From Listeria weihenstephanensis (lineage in GTDB: Bacteria > Bacillota > Bacilli > Lactobacillales > Listeriaceae), in the NCBI RefSeq assembly GCF_003534205.1, contig NZ_CP011102.1:668036-732035 (forward strand): 64,000 bases of DNA, in the 5' to 3' direction. Below are positions 52,139 through 60,871 of the stretch, piece after piece. Both the position numbers and the translations under genes were made by a program. Each line of letters begins with the position of its first letter. Within the stretch, counting starts at the first letter, position 1. The notes under the pieces were generated by a model that ran no database searches, was not told the origin of the DNA, and saw nothing but the letters and a program-made list of their open reading frames with translations.

Positions 52139-52162
52139 AGCGTATCTTTTTGAATACGCTGA
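52139..52162 (+). other. Leader hairpin before the cation diffusion facilitator gene
   Basis: CAGCGTAT and ATACGCTG form a perfect 8-bp stem with an 8-nt loop, about 30 bases before the next ATG and downstream of a possible TATACT (52120-52125). No T-run follows. It may be a regulatory hairpin; it does not resemble a known metal riboswitch to my eye. Confidence 0.5.
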
Positions 52163-52190
52163 TGTTTATTTATATTAACGGGGGTATATA

Positions 52191-53063
52191 ATGAGTAATT
52201 CTAATTTGACCATTCTTTCGGTAATCAGTAATTTCGTTATCGTTATTTTAAAATTTATTGTGGGATTTTTGACGGGGTCGGTGGCTGTTATTTCGGAGGC
52301 AGTGCATTCGTCGATGGATTTGTTTGCGTCGGTGATTACATTCTTCTCGATTCGGATTTCGAATCGGCCGGCTGATGATGATCATCCATATGGGCATGGG
52401 AAAGCAGAGAACATCGCTGGGACGATTGAAACGCTGCTTATTTTTGTGGCTGGGATTTGGATTATTTATGAGTCGATGAACAAGTTTTTCAATCCGCATG
52501 AGATTCGTTTTCCAGCGCTTGGGATTGCGGTGATGCTTTTTGGTGCTGCGGTGAATATTGTCGTTTCGAGAGTGATTAAGAAAGCGGCGGATCGGGAAAA
52601 CTCGGTGGCGATGAAGTCGAACGCGCTGCATTTATATACGGATGTGTTCACATCGCTTGGGATTGCGTTTAGTTTGCTGCTTGTTCATTTGACGGGGTGG
52701 TTATGGCTTGATCCGGTGATTGCGATTGTGACGGCGTTTTATATTATGTTTGAGGCTTGGAAGTTGTTGAAGGAGTCATTTCCGCCACTTATGGATAAGC
52801 GTTTGTCGCCGAGTGAGGAAGAGGAGATTAAGCGGATTATTATGACGCATCAGGCGGATTTTATCGAGTTTCATGATTTTCGTTCGCGTCGTGCTGGTGC
52901 GCAGGAATATATCGATTTTCACTTGGTAGTTGCGAATAATCAGACGATCGAACAGGCGCATTATCTTTGTGATATCATCGAAAAAGAGATTTATGATTTC
53001 TATGCGAAGGCGCAGGTTTTGATTCATTTGGAGCCTGAGGAAGAGCGAATTTTGACGAAATAG
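52191..53063 (+). CDS. Cation diffusion facilitator transporter
   Basis: 290 residues with six membrane helices and a C-terminal cytoplasmic domain. SEAVHSSMDLFASVITFFSIRISNRPADDDHPYGHGKAENIAG is the CDF signature: the S-x-H/D-x-x-x-D metal motif (SSMDLFAS) and H-P-Y-G-H-G-K-A-E. TDVFTSLGI supplies the second metal half-site. The C-terminal dimer domain (ADFIEFHDFRSRRAG) is present. FieF/YdfM-type export of Zn, Fe or Mn; the metal cannot be stated. GGGGG-type site before the ATG. Confidence 0.93.
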   Translation: MSNSNLTILSVISNFVIVILKFIVGFLTGSVAVISEAVHSSMDLFASVITFFSIRISNRPADDDHPYGHGKAENIAGTIETLLIFVAGIWIIYESMNKFFNPHEIRFPALGIAVMLFGAAVNIVVSRVIKKAADRENSVAMKSNALHLYTDVFTSLGIAFSLLLVHLTGWLWLDPVIAIVTAFYIMFEAWKLLKESFPPLMDKRLSPSEEEEIKRIIMTHQADFIEFHDFRSRRAGAQEYIDFHLVVANNQTIEQAHYLCDIIEKEIYDFYAKAQVLIHLEPEEERILTK

Positions 53064-53145
53064 TAGGGATAGGTTTTCTCAAGTATTGGTGAGATTCTTA
53101 TGATACAATGGATACAAGTGACATAAAAGTGAGGTGGCAAAAACG

Positions 53146-53844
53146 ATGACGTCCATTTTGATTGCAGATGATGATAAGGAAATTGTGGATTTAGTGAAAT
53201 TATATCTCCAAAATGAAGGGTACACGATTTTGAATGCGTATGATGGTGCCGAGGTGTGGGATATTGTGCAGAAAGAGCCGCTTGATTTGGTTGTTTTAGA
53301 TATTATGATGCCGAAAATGGATGGTTTGGAAGTGTGCCGATTGATGCGTCAAGAAGGTATTACGACGCCGATTCTGATGCTTAGTGCGAAGGCGGAGGAT
53401 AACGATAAGATCATGGGGCTTTTGACGGGCGCGGATGATTATATGGTGAAGCCGTTCAATCCATTGGAGCTTTCTGTTCGCGTGAAGGCAATTTTAAGAC
53501 GTGTGCAGATGATGAAACAGGAGCGAAGTAGTGAACTTCCTGGTAATCAGCTTGTTTTAGGACCGATTGTGATTGATCGTGACCTGCATACGGTGATGGT
53601 CAACGAAAAGGAATTGCGTTTAACGACGTCTGAATTTGATATTTTATTTTTACTTGCGAATGAGCCGGGTCGTGTTTTTAGTTCGGAGCTGATTTTCGAA
53701 CGAATTTGGCAGGAAAAAGCGCTAGGCGCGAGTAAAACGGTGATGGTGCATATTAGTAATTTGCGAGATAAGTTAAAAGACGCGATGGACGGAGAAAATG
53801 TGATCAAAACCATTTGGGGAGTAGGTTATAAAATTGAAGTTTAA
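53146..53844 (+). CDS. OmpR-family response regulator (CesR-like)
   Basis: 232 residues from ATG 53146 (MTSILIADDD; GAGGTGG 9 bases before). Receiver domain with the acidic pocket IADDDKE, phosphorylated Asp in LVVLDIMMPKMDG (about residue 52), Thr/Ser in MLSAKAED and Lys in MVKPFNP. C-terminal winged helix: LTTSEFDILFLLANEPGRVFSSELIFERIW, with HISNLRDKLKD. It overlaps its kinase gene by 11 bases. Position relative to gcvH and metNPQ corresponds to CesR (lmo2422) of L. monocytogenes, a cell-wall-antibiotic responder; assignment by synteny from memory. Confidence 0.93.
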   Translation: MTSILIADDDKEIVDLVKLYLQNEGYTILNAYDGAEVWDIVQKEPLDLVVLDIMMPKMDGLEVCRLMRQEGITTPILMLSAKAEDNDKIMGLLTGADDYMVKPFNPLELSVRVKAILRRVQMMKQERSSELPGNQLVLGPIVIDRDLHTVMVNEKELRLTTSEFDILFLLANEPGRVFSSELIFERIWQEKALGASKTVMVHISNLRDKLKDAMDGENVIKTIWGVGYKIEV

Positions 53845-54976
53845 GCAGTTATTATGGCGAATTTGGCAGCAGATGCATCCGCTACAAATCATCATTTTTG
53901 CGCTTTTATCATGGGCGGCGAGCTTTATTGCCCTGCGCAGTATTGGTTTGTGGCTCGTTTCTGTGAAGAATGATTCTGTTGTTTTAACAGGCACAACAAC
54001 GCGATTTATTGACTTGTTTGGCTATGGTCGATATGATAAGTTACTGAATTCCCCGTGGCTGATTATGCTGAAATACTTGGGGATTTTTGCTGTGGCGTTA
54101 GTGTTTTTTATTTTCTTTTATTGGTTGTATAAGCAAAGATTATTAAGGAAACAGTTGCGGCAAATTAATGTGGCGATTGCGGAAGATCAGCCGATGGAGC
54201 AGGAAAGTTTGATTCCAGAGATTGTGCAGTTGGAGGAGAGCATCGAGAAAATGCGGGCGCATCAAGCGGAACTTATTGAGCAGGAACAAGAGGCGCAACA
54301 GGCTAAAAATGATTTGATTACGAATGTTTCGCACGATTTACGCACGCCGTTGACATCGATTCTAGGGTATTTGAGCTATATTCATGAGGATCGGTATCGC
54401 GATGAAGTGGAGTTGCGACATTATACGGAGCTGGTGTATGGCAAGGCGCGCCGGTTGCATAAGTTGATTGATGATTTGTTTGATTACACGAGGCTTGAGA
54501 GCGCGGAGTTCCAGATCAAAGAGGATACGCTTGATATGGTGGAATTATTGCGCCAGCTTGTTTCGGAATATGAGCGTTCGGCTGCCGAGAAAGATATCCA
54601 AATCGTAGAGAAGTATACGGTCGAAAACTTGAAGGTGATGGGCGATGGGATGCAGATTATGCGTCTTTTTGAGAACCTGTTTTCAAATGCGCTTCGTTAC
54701 GGTGCAAGTGGTAAAAAAATTGAAATCAGCGCTAAAAAAGAAGCTGGGATGGCGATCATTGAAGTGTCTAACTATGGCGCCGAAATTCCCGCAAGTGAGC
54801 TACCGCAATTGTTTGATCGTTTTTATAAAGTAGATAAGAACCGAACGACGACGGGAACTGGTCTGGGTCTTGCTATTGCGAAATCGATCGTGGAACGTCA
54901 CGGCGGTAATGTCTTCGCTGCGAGCAAAAAAGGTAAGACCACATTTACCGTGGAATTACCGCTGAGCAATCTTTAG
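53834..54976 (+). CDS. Sensor histidine kinase (CesK-like)
   Basis: 380 residues, starting with a TTG/ATG region overlapping the regulator. Two membrane helices (about 16-40 and 75-98) with a short outside loop of about 30 residues, a linker coiled coil (MEQESLIPEIVQLEESIEKMRAHQAEL), the H-box NVSHDLRTPLTSILGYL (phosphorylated His) and the ATPase domain with N-box (FENLFSNALRYGAS), and G-box GTGLGLAIAKSIVERHGG. The small sensor loop is like that of intramembrane-sensing kinases for envelope stress. Forms a pair with the preceding regulator. Confidence 0.93.
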   Translation: MKFKQLLWRIWQQMHPLQIIIFALLSWAASFIALRSIGLWLVSVKNDSVVLTGTTTRFIDLFGYGRYDKLLNSPWLIMLKYLGIFAVALVFFIFFYWLYKQRLLRKQLRQINVAIAEDQPMEQESLIPEIVQLEESIEKMRAHQAELIEQEQEAQQAKNDLITNVSHDLRTPLTSILGYLSYIHEDRYRDEVELRHYTELVYGKARRLHKLIDDLFDYTRLESAEFQIKEDTLDMVELLRQLVSEYERSAAEKDIQIVEKYTVENLKVMGDGMQIMRLFENLFSNALRYGASGKKIEISAKKEAGMAIIEVSNYGAEIPASELPQLFDRFYKVDKNRTTTGTGLGLAIAKSIVERHGGNVFAASKKGKTTFTVELPLSNL

Positions 54977-55041
54977 TTTTTCTTTATGATTTCTTACCTC
55001 CTGATTTAGCATTTTTAGTTAAGATGTAATCAGGAGGGGAA

Positions 55042-55881
55042 ATGATGAAAAAACAGACAGTTATTTTAATTATTGCGGGTTTGACGAGTATTGCTATTTT
55101 ATTTTTTGTTTTTATGGGAAGAGACATTCGAGCTACGCCTCAAGTTGATGCGAATAACGCGCTGGTTGTGAGTTTGAAATCGGATAAGGTGATTTTAGAA
55201 GAAAAGGCTGATCAGGCGGTGCCAATCGCAAGTTTGACGAAGTTGATGACGGCATATTTGATGCTCGAGGCGATACATAATAAAACGATTTCTTGGGATG
55301 ATATGGTGTCCCTGGAGCGCTTGGATGATCCGCGGGCGGTGAGTCTATATGCGCTCAGTGGGAAGAAATATTATAGCGTACAGGATCTGTTTGCTGCGAT
55401 GATGATTATGTCAGCGAATGACGGGGCGCAGAGTTTAGGCGCGCATTTGGATGGGGAACATTTTACAGAGAAGATGATGCAAAAGGCGCGGGAAATCGGG
55501 ATGTCGAAGAAGACGAATTTCAGCAGTGCTAGCGGTTTAGACGTGGATGGCAAGGAATCGATGTCGACAGCAAGTGATTTAATGATTTTGACGAAAAAAT
55601 TGATTAGCGATTATCCAGAAATACTTGATATTACGTCGCGAACGAAGTATGTCACGCAAAGCGATGATACGATACATACGACAAATCAGGTGCTGCAAGA
55701 TGGTGGCGTTCAGGGAATGGATGGCTTTAAAACGGGGTATACGGATCAAGCGGGCTACTGTATGATTGCAACGGCAGTTCAAAATGAGGATCGCATTATT
55801 TCGATAACATTAGGAAGTAAGACGGACGAGGATCGTATCAAAGCGACGGAAACAATGATGGACTATGGCTTTTCAAAATAA
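55042..55881 (+). CDS. D-alanyl-D-alanine carboxypeptidase (penicillin-binding protein, DacA type)
   Basis: 279 residues. An N-terminal membrane anchor or signal (about 7-24), then the S11 peptidase domain with catalytic S-x-x-K in ASLTKLMTAY, S-x-N in MMIMSANDGAQSLG, and K-T-G in GFKTGYTDQAG. TTNQVLQDGGVQGMDGFKTGYT is the usual approach to the KTG box (core GMDGFKTG). It trims the terminal D-Ala from peptidoglycan peptides. It lacks the C-terminal amphipathic domain of larger DacA proteins, which fits the short length. It lies 65 bases after the sensor kinase with AGGAGGGG before the ATG, possibly a member of its regulon. Confidence 0.92.
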   Translation: MMKKQTVILIIAGLTSIAILFFVFMGRDIRATPQVDANNALVVSLKSDKVILEEKADQAVPIASLTKLMTAYLMLEAIHNKTISWDDMVSLERLDDPRAVSLYALSGKKYYSVQDLFAAMMIMSANDGAQSLGAHLDGEHFTEKMMQKAREIGMSKKTNFSSASGLDVDGKESMSTASDLMILTKKLISDYPEILDITSRTKYVTQSDDTIHTTNQVLQDGGVQGMDGFKTGYTDQAGYCMIATAVQNEDRIISITLGSKTDEDRIKATETMMDYGFSK

Positions 55882-55896
55882 AATGACCACTGTATC

Positions 55897-55926
55897 TTGA
55901 CAAATCCGACTAAAACCATGTAATAT
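55897..55926 (+). promoter_or_regulatory. Promoter of the metNPQ operon
   Basis: TTGACA, 18 bases, TAATAT preceded by TG. It is about 45 bases upstream of the SAM riboswitch. Confidence 0.75.
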
Positions 55927-55969
55927 TAATAAAAACAAGGCGCGTCATATATTGCGCCCTAAAAAAGAA

Positions 55970-56146
55970 TCTTATCAAGAGTGGTGGAGGGATATGCCCG
56001 TAGAAACCCGGCAACCTAAGTGGAATTTTTTCCATTGCAAGGTGCTAAATCATACAGAGCCTAGAGCTTTGAAAGATGAGAGAAAAGCGTAAATTATGCA
56101 TGTAATTACACCTTTTCCGCTCATATTTGGCGGGAGAGGTTTTTTG
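55970..56146 (+). promoter_or_regulatory. SAM-I riboswitch (S-box) with terminator, controlling metNPQ
   Basis: The aptamer shows the conserved S-box core: TCTTATCAAGAG, GGTGGAGGGA, CCCGTAGAAACCCGGCAACC, and GGTGCTAAATC, with P1 closing by GATGAGA (56075-56081). A terminator follows (ACCTTTTCCGC/GCGGGAGAGGT, 56110-56140, then six Ts). High SAM should stabilise the aptamer and terminate transcription, low SAM let it read into the methionine importer. The equivalent leader in L. monocytogenes before lmo2419 is, as I recall, one of the SreA-G elements. Confidence 0.95.
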
Positions 56147-56176
56147 TTTAAGAAAGAGAGTAGGGGTGGAGTTACT

Positions 56177-57199
56177 TTGATAAGGCTTAAGAATGTTGCG
56201 AAGGATTACAAGGCTCGTAAAAATAATATCAGAGCAGTGGACGACGTCAATTTAGATATTACGGATGGTGAAATTTTCGGTGTGGTTGGTTATTCAGGTG
56301 CTGGGAAAAGTACGCTGATTCGGATGTTTAATGGATTGGAATTGCCGACGGAAGGCACGGTCGAAGTGGATGATTTATTTATTTCACAAATTCGCGGTGG
56401 ACAGTTACGCAAGGCGCGCCAGCAAATCGGGATGATTTTTCAACATTTTAACTTGCTTTGGTCGCGTACGGTGTTTGATAATATTGCTTTTCCGCTAGAA
56501 ATTGCGGGAGTTCGAGGTGAGAAGCGCCGTTTTCGAGTGAATGAGTTGATCAGACTTGTGGGGCTTGAAGGTAAAGAGGACGCGTATCCATCGGAATTAA
56601 GCGGTGGTCAGAAGCAGCGTGTCGGGATTGCGCGGGCACTTGCGAACAACCCGAAGTTACTGCTTTGTGATGAGGCGACATCAGCGCTCGATCCGCAAAC
56701 AACGGATGAAGTGCTTGATTTGTTGCTGGATATTAACCGCCGTTTAAACTTAACGATTATCGTGATCACACATGAAATGCACGTGATCCGCAAAATTTGT
56801 AATCGTGTGGCAGTGATGGAAGCGGGGCGCGTCGTGGAACTAGGCGATGTGATAGACGTTTTCCAACATCCGCAAGAAAGCGTGACGAAACGTTTTGTGC
56901 GACAAGTGACGGAATCAGATGAGACGGAAGAATTGATTCACATGTTGCTGGAAAACTACTCGGAAGGCAAGCTTGTGAAACTGCTTTTCGTTGGAGGCCA
57001 AGCGACGCAGCCGATCATTTCCCAAGTAGCGCAAGATAACAAAGTGTTGCTAAATATTTTGCACGGTAATTTAACACAAACGCAAAATGGTGCTTACGGT
57101 ACGTTATATATTCAAATTCAAGGTGCCGAGGAACAAGTAGATGCGACAATCACACGGTTACGCGAGCTTGAGATAGAAACGGAAGTGATTGAAGGATGA
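56177..57199 (+). CDS. metN: Methionine ABC transporter ATP-binding protein
   Basis: 340 residues from TTG 56177 ((M)IRLKNVAKDY), with GGGGTGGAG 5 bases upstream. An apparent 27-codon extension to 56096 lies within the riboswitch terminator and is not coding. Walker A GYSGAGKSTLIR, LSGGQKQRVGIARALA, Walker B LLCDEATSALDP, H-loop ITHEMHVI, and the C-terminal NIL/ACT-like domain (VKLLFVGGQATQPIISQVAQ) that senses methionine. It overlaps metP by 4 bases. Confidence 0.95.
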   Translation: MIRLKNVAKDYKARKNNIRAVDDVNLDITDGEIFGVVGYSGAGKSTLIRMFNGLELPTEGTVEVDDLFISQIRGGQLRKARQQIGMIFQHFNLLWSRTVFDNIAFPLEIAGVRGEKRRFRVNELIRLVGLEGKEDAYPSELSGGQKQRVGIARALANNPKLLLCDEATSALDPQTTDEVLDLLLDINRRLNLTIIVITHEMHVIRKICNRVAVMEAGRVVELGDVIDVFQHPQESVTKRFVRQVTESDETEELIHMLLENYSEGKLVKLLFVGGQATQPIISQVAQDNKVLLNILHGNLTQTQNGAYGTLYIQIQGAEEQVDATITRLRELEIETEVIEG

Positions 57200-57870
57200 G
57201 TGATTCTACAGGATATTTTGCAAATGTAGATTGGGATATGATGAAAACAGCGACGGAAGAAACGCTATACATGACGATTGTCTCTTTGTTCGCGGTATTT
57301 TTCTTAGGGCTAGCTTTAGGGCTGATCTTATTTTTAACCAACCGCAAAAAGGACAGCGGGTCGCGAGTTGCTTACTGGGTGACGGCGATTTTAGTGAATA
57401 TTTTCCGATCGATTCCGTTTATCATCTTGATTGTGTTACTTTTACCGGTGACAAAAACGCTTGTTGGAACGATTATTGGGCCAAAAGCTGCTTTACCAGC
57501 GTTGATTATCTCGGCAGCACCATTTTACGCGCGTATGGTGGAGATTGCATTCCGCGAAGTCGATAAAGGCGTGATCGAAGCGGCGAAAGCGATGGGAGCT
57601 AATCTCTTCACGATCATTGGAAAAGTACTTATACCTGAGGCTTTACCAGCGATTATTTCAGGAATTACAGTAACGGCGATTTCACTTGTCGGCTTCACGG
57701 CGATGGCGGGTGTTATTGGGGCAGGCGGACTTGGAAACGCGGCTTACTTAGAAGGTTTCCAAAGAAATCAGCCAGCAGTTACATTGGTAGCGACTATTAT
57801 TATTTTAATTATAGTATTTGTTTTCCAGTTTATTGGAGACATCTTGACCAAATGGGTCGACAAACGATAA
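57196..57870 (+). CDS. metP: Methionine ABC transporter permease
   Basis: 224 residues with five to six helices. ATEETLYMTIVSLFAVFFLGLALGLILFLT and NIFRSIPFIILIVLLLP are typical of MetI/MetP; the EAA loop AAKAMGANLFTIIGKVLIPEALPAI contacts MetN. Middle gene of the SAM-controlled operon, and coupled to metN by ATGA. Confidence 0.95.
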   Translation: MSDSTGYFANVDWDMMKTATEETLYMTIVSLFAVFFLGLALGLILFLTNRKKDSGSRVAYWVTAILVNIFRSIPFIILIVLLLPVTKTLVGTIIGPKAALPALIISAAPFYARMVEIAFREVDKGVIEAAKAMGANLFTIIGKVLIPEALPAIISGITVTAISLVGFTAMAGVIGAGGLGNAAYLEGFQRNQPAVTLVATIIILIIVFVFQFIGDILTKWVDKR

Positions 57871-57891
57871 GGAAAAGGGAGATGTTGGAGT

Positions 57892-58722
57892 ATGAAAAAA
57901 GTTTTATTAGGATTATTTACACTTACGTTAGTATTAGTTTTAGCAGCTTGTGGCGGGGGTTCCAAAGATGATGCAAGTAGTGACAAAGGAACGACGCTAG
58001 TTATTGGTGCTTCCAATTCTCCACACGCCGTTATTTTAGAGAAAGCAAAGCCAATTTTAGCGAAAAAGGGCATTAACTTAGATATTAAGAAATATACAGA
58101 TTATGTAATGCCAAATGTGGCGCTTGATGAAGGCGATCTAGATGCGAACTATTTCCAAACGATTCCTTACATGGAGCTTGAAATGAAGGAAAAAGGCTAT
58201 AAATTTGTAAATATGGGCGGTATTCATATCGAGCCAATGGGCATTTATTCTAAGAAATATAAATCACTTGACGATCTACCGAAAAATGCGGAAGTGATTA
58301 TGTCGAACAGTAAGTCGGATTGGCCGCGTGTATTGGGTATTTTAGCTGATGCTGGTGTGATTAAATTGAAAGACGGCGTGAAGCGTCAAGATGTGACGTT
58401 TGATGATATCACGGAAAATCCGAAAAATATCAAATTCAAATATGATGTCGATGCTGGCTATTTGATGACGGCTTACAATAATGAAGAAGGCGACGTTGTT
58501 GCGATCAACTCGAATTTCGTAGTAGATCAAGGCATGAATCCTAAGAACGACGCGATTGCAATTGAGAAAACAGATTCTCCATACGTGAATGTTATCGCGG
58601 TTGATGAGAAAAATAAAGATAATAAAGACATTAAAGAACTCGTGAAAGTGCTACAATCAAAAGAAATTCAAGACTTTATTACAAAAGAGTGGAAGGGTGC
58701 GGTCGTACCTGTTTCTAAATAA
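57892..58722 (+). CDS. metQ: Methionine-binding lipoprotein
   Basis: 276 residues. Lipobox LAACG (Cys20), NlpA/MetQ fold with VIGASNSPHAVILEKAKPIL, ALDEGDLDANYFQTIPYMELEM and NFVVDQGMNPKNDAIAIE. Binds methionine outside the membrane for MetNP. AAGGGAGATG precedes the ATG. Last gene of the operon; terminator follows. Confidence 0.95.
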   Translation: MKKVLLGLFTLTLVLVLAACGGGSKDDASSDKGTTLVIGASNSPHAVILEKAKPILAKKGINLDIKKYTDYVMPNVALDEGDLDANYFQTIPYMELEMKEKGYKFVNMGGIHIEPMGIYSKKYKSLDDLPKNAEVIMSNSKSDWPRVLGILADAGVIKLKDGVKRQDVTFDDITENPKNIKFKYDVDAGYLMTAYNNEEGDVVAINSNFVVDQGMNPKNDAIAIEKTDSPYVNVIAVDEKNKDNKDIKELVKVLQSKEIQDFITKEWKGAVVPVSK

Positions 58723-58733
58723 AAAATGATGAA

Positions 58734-58766
58734 GCGCGGGCTGGGAACAATGGCTCGCGTTTTTTT
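58734..58766 (+). terminator. metNPQ terminator
   Basis: GCGCGGGC and GCTCGCGT form the stem (one wobble) with an 11-nt loop, followed by seven Ts. Confidence 0.8.
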
Positions 58767-58807
58767 CTATACTAGTAATAAGATCAAAACGGAAATGAGG
58801 GAGAGTC

Positions 58808-59746
58808 ATGAAAATCGTAGAAATTGAGCAGCTAACGAAAAAATTTGAAAAAAATATCGCGGTGGATAATCTAGATTTGACGATTGAAGAGGGGCAGATT
58901 TTCGGTTTATTGGGGCCAAATGGTGCCGGAAAAAGTACAACGATTAGTGTTTTATGTGGACTTTTGAAGAAGGATAGCGGGCAAATTCGTTTGTTTGGTG
59001 AGGAACAGGAGCAGCATAGTTTGGAGATTAAGCAGCGGATTGGCTTGGTACCACAGGATATTGCGCTTTATAATGATTTATCGGCGTTTGAGAATGTACG
59101 TTTTTTTGCGGGACTTTATGGGCTTCGTGGGAAGAAACTCGATGCGGCGGCGGAAACGGCTTTGGAATTTGTTGGTTTGGCGGATAAAGGGAAGGATAAG
59201 CCGGGGACTTTTTCGGGTGGAATGAAGCGGCGCCTTAATATTGCGTGTGCGATTGCGCATAAACCAGCGCTTATTATTATGGATGAGCCGACTGTGGGCA
59301 TCGATCCGCAGTCTCGGAATTATATTTTGAAGTCGATTAAGAAGTTGAATGCGTCTGGTTGTACGATTATTTATACGAGTCATTACATGGAAGAGGTCGA
59401 GGAATTGTGTGATTATATCTCGATCATTGATCATGGAAAAGTGATTGCGGAGGGCACGAAAGAGCAGTTGGTGAGCCTTGTTTCGGATATGAAAGAGATG
59501 CGAATCGTGGTGGATGATGTGCATAAAATTAATTTGGATGCATTGCGTGCAATTTCGGGAGTTCAGTTGGTGGAAGTAATGGAAAGCAATACGCTTAAAA
59601 TGACTTCTAACAGTGAGGTTAACAATTTGAACACGGTGCTGGAGTCGCTTATTCGACAATCTGTTGAAGTGATCGAGATGAATCAGCAAACATTGAATTT
59701 GGAAACGGTCTTTTTGAATTTGACGGGCCGAAAATTAAGGGATTAG
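58808..59746 (+). CDS. ABC-2-type exporter ATP-binding protein
   Basis: 312 residues. Walker A GPNGAGKSTTISVL, Q-loop VPQDIALY, signature FSGGMKRRLNIACAIAHKP, Walker B LIIMDEPTVGIDPQSR, H-loop YTSHYMEE: the DrrA/CcmA class with the C-terminal 80-residue extension typical of drug and lantibiotic exporters. Two membrane partners follow on the same strand (18 and 2 bases apart). The cargo cannot be told from sequence. Confidence 0.93.
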   Translation: MKIVEIEQLTKKFEKNIAVDNLDLTIEEGQIFGLLGPNGAGKSTTISVLCGLLKKDSGQIRLFGEEQEQHSLEIKQRIGLVPQDIALYNDLSAFENVRFFAGLYGLRGKKLDAAAETALEFVGLADKGKDKPGTFSGGMKRRLNIACAIAHKPALIIMDEPTVGIDPQSRNYILKSIKKLNASGCTIIYTSHYMEEVEELCDYISIIDHGKVIAEGTKEQLVSLVSDMKEMRIVVDDVHKINLDALRAISGVQLVEVMESNTLKMTSNSEVNNLNTVLESLIRQSVEVIEMNQQTLNLETVFLNLTGRKLRD

Positions 59747-59763
59747 AGAGGATTTGAGCGACG

Positions 59764-60870
59764 ATGATGATTTTTCATATAATGTTCAAGGCAATCAAGC
59801 TCACGCTGCGTGATAAGGGCTATTTTCTCTATATGTTAATTTTTCCAATAGCGCTGATTTTGGTGCTGGGAAGCGTGTTGCAAGATAGCTTTAGCAGTGA
59901 TTTGAAGCTGGATAAAATGACGGTGGAATATACGATTCAAAAGGATAGCGATGTTGGGAAGGCGTTTCGTGATTTTGCGGCAGAAGCGAGCGGGAAGCAA
60001 GTAACATTTAAGGAAGCAGATAGCGCAAAGGCTGGAAAAAAGGCAGTGTCTGATGGGGATGCTGTTGGATTTGTGGCAGTGACGGATGATTTGACGGTGA
60101 CGACGAATGCGCCGAGTCAGATTGAGATGAGTGTGCTAAATGGCTATTTGGATGGTTTTACATCACAATATCGATTGGCGAGTACGATTGTGAAAGTGGA
60201 TCCGACGCAGATCGGTGTTTTGCAAGCTCCTCCGAAAGCATCAGATTCCGCGATTCAAATAGAGAAATTGGCTTCTGGAAGCAATATTACCGCTTTTGAA
60301 TATTATGCGATTGCGATGATTGCGATGGTGATGATGTTTGGAATTAGTAGTGGTATTAATGTATTTCGTGAGGAAAAGGTGCGTCATACGGATGTTCGGC
60401 TGTTCATTGCACCAATTAGGAAATCGACAGCGATTATGGGGAATTTTCTCGGTGCTATTTTTATGCAGACGATGTCGTTAATTTTACTGATGGTGATTTC
60501 GGATGTCTTTTTCGGGGTCAATTGGGGCATGTATAGCCTCGTGATTTTTGTGATTTATTTCAGTTTATTATTTTTATCGGTGGCGCTTGGTATGGCGGTT
60601 GATGTGTTTAGTAACGGGAATCCGGCGGCGAATGGTGCTGCGATGTTACTGATTCAAGTATTCGCCTTTCTCGGTGGGGCGTATTTCCCAACTGGTGACG
60701 GGCTGATGTCTAAGCTTTCACCAATTGGCTGGGTTCGTGTCGGCGTTAGAGATGTTTTATACAATCATGATTTAGCCGCGGCAGCTTTTCCAATAGCGGT
60801 AAACTTATTGATAACAGTAGTTCTTGTCGTTGCGATGAGCTTCTGGATCAGACGAAAGGAAGTGTATTAA
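59764..60870 (+). CDS. ABC-2-type exporter permease, first subunit
   Basis: 368 residues. One N-terminal helix (about 21-40), an extracytoplasmic domain of about 140 residues (up to 180), then five helices, e.g. MVMMFGISSGINVFREEKVRHTD and MQTMSLILLMVISDVFFGVNWG. Typical YhgE-like/ABC2_membrane_3 layout. The end block GGAYFPTGDGLMSKLSPIGWVRVGVRD is the ABC-2 signature region. The next gene starts 2 bases later. Confidence 0.9.
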   Translation: MMIFHIMFKAIKLTLRDKGYFLYMLIFPIALILVLGSVLQDSFSSDLKLDKMTVEYTIQKDSDVGKAFRDFAAEASGKQVTFKEADSAKAGKKAVSDGDAVGFVAVTDDLTVTTNAPSQIEMSVLNGYLDGFTSQYRLASTIVKVDPTQIGVLQAPPKASDSAIQIEKLASGSNITAFEYYAIAMIAMVMMFGISSGINVFREEKVRHTDVRLFIAPIRKSTAIMGNFLGAIFMQTMSLILLMVISDVFFGVNWGMYSLVIFVIYFSLLFLSVALGMAVDVFSNGNPAANGAAMLLIQVFAFLGGAYFPTGDGLMSKLSPIGWVRVGVRDVLYNHDLAAAAFPIAVNLLITVVLVVAMSFWIRRKEVY

Positions 60871-60871
60871 G

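Noticed and set aside
56096..56176. N-terminal extension of MetN from an upstream ATG
   Set aside because: These bases form the riboswitch terminator; the normal MetN start is reached at the TTG at 56177 with a proper ribosome site.
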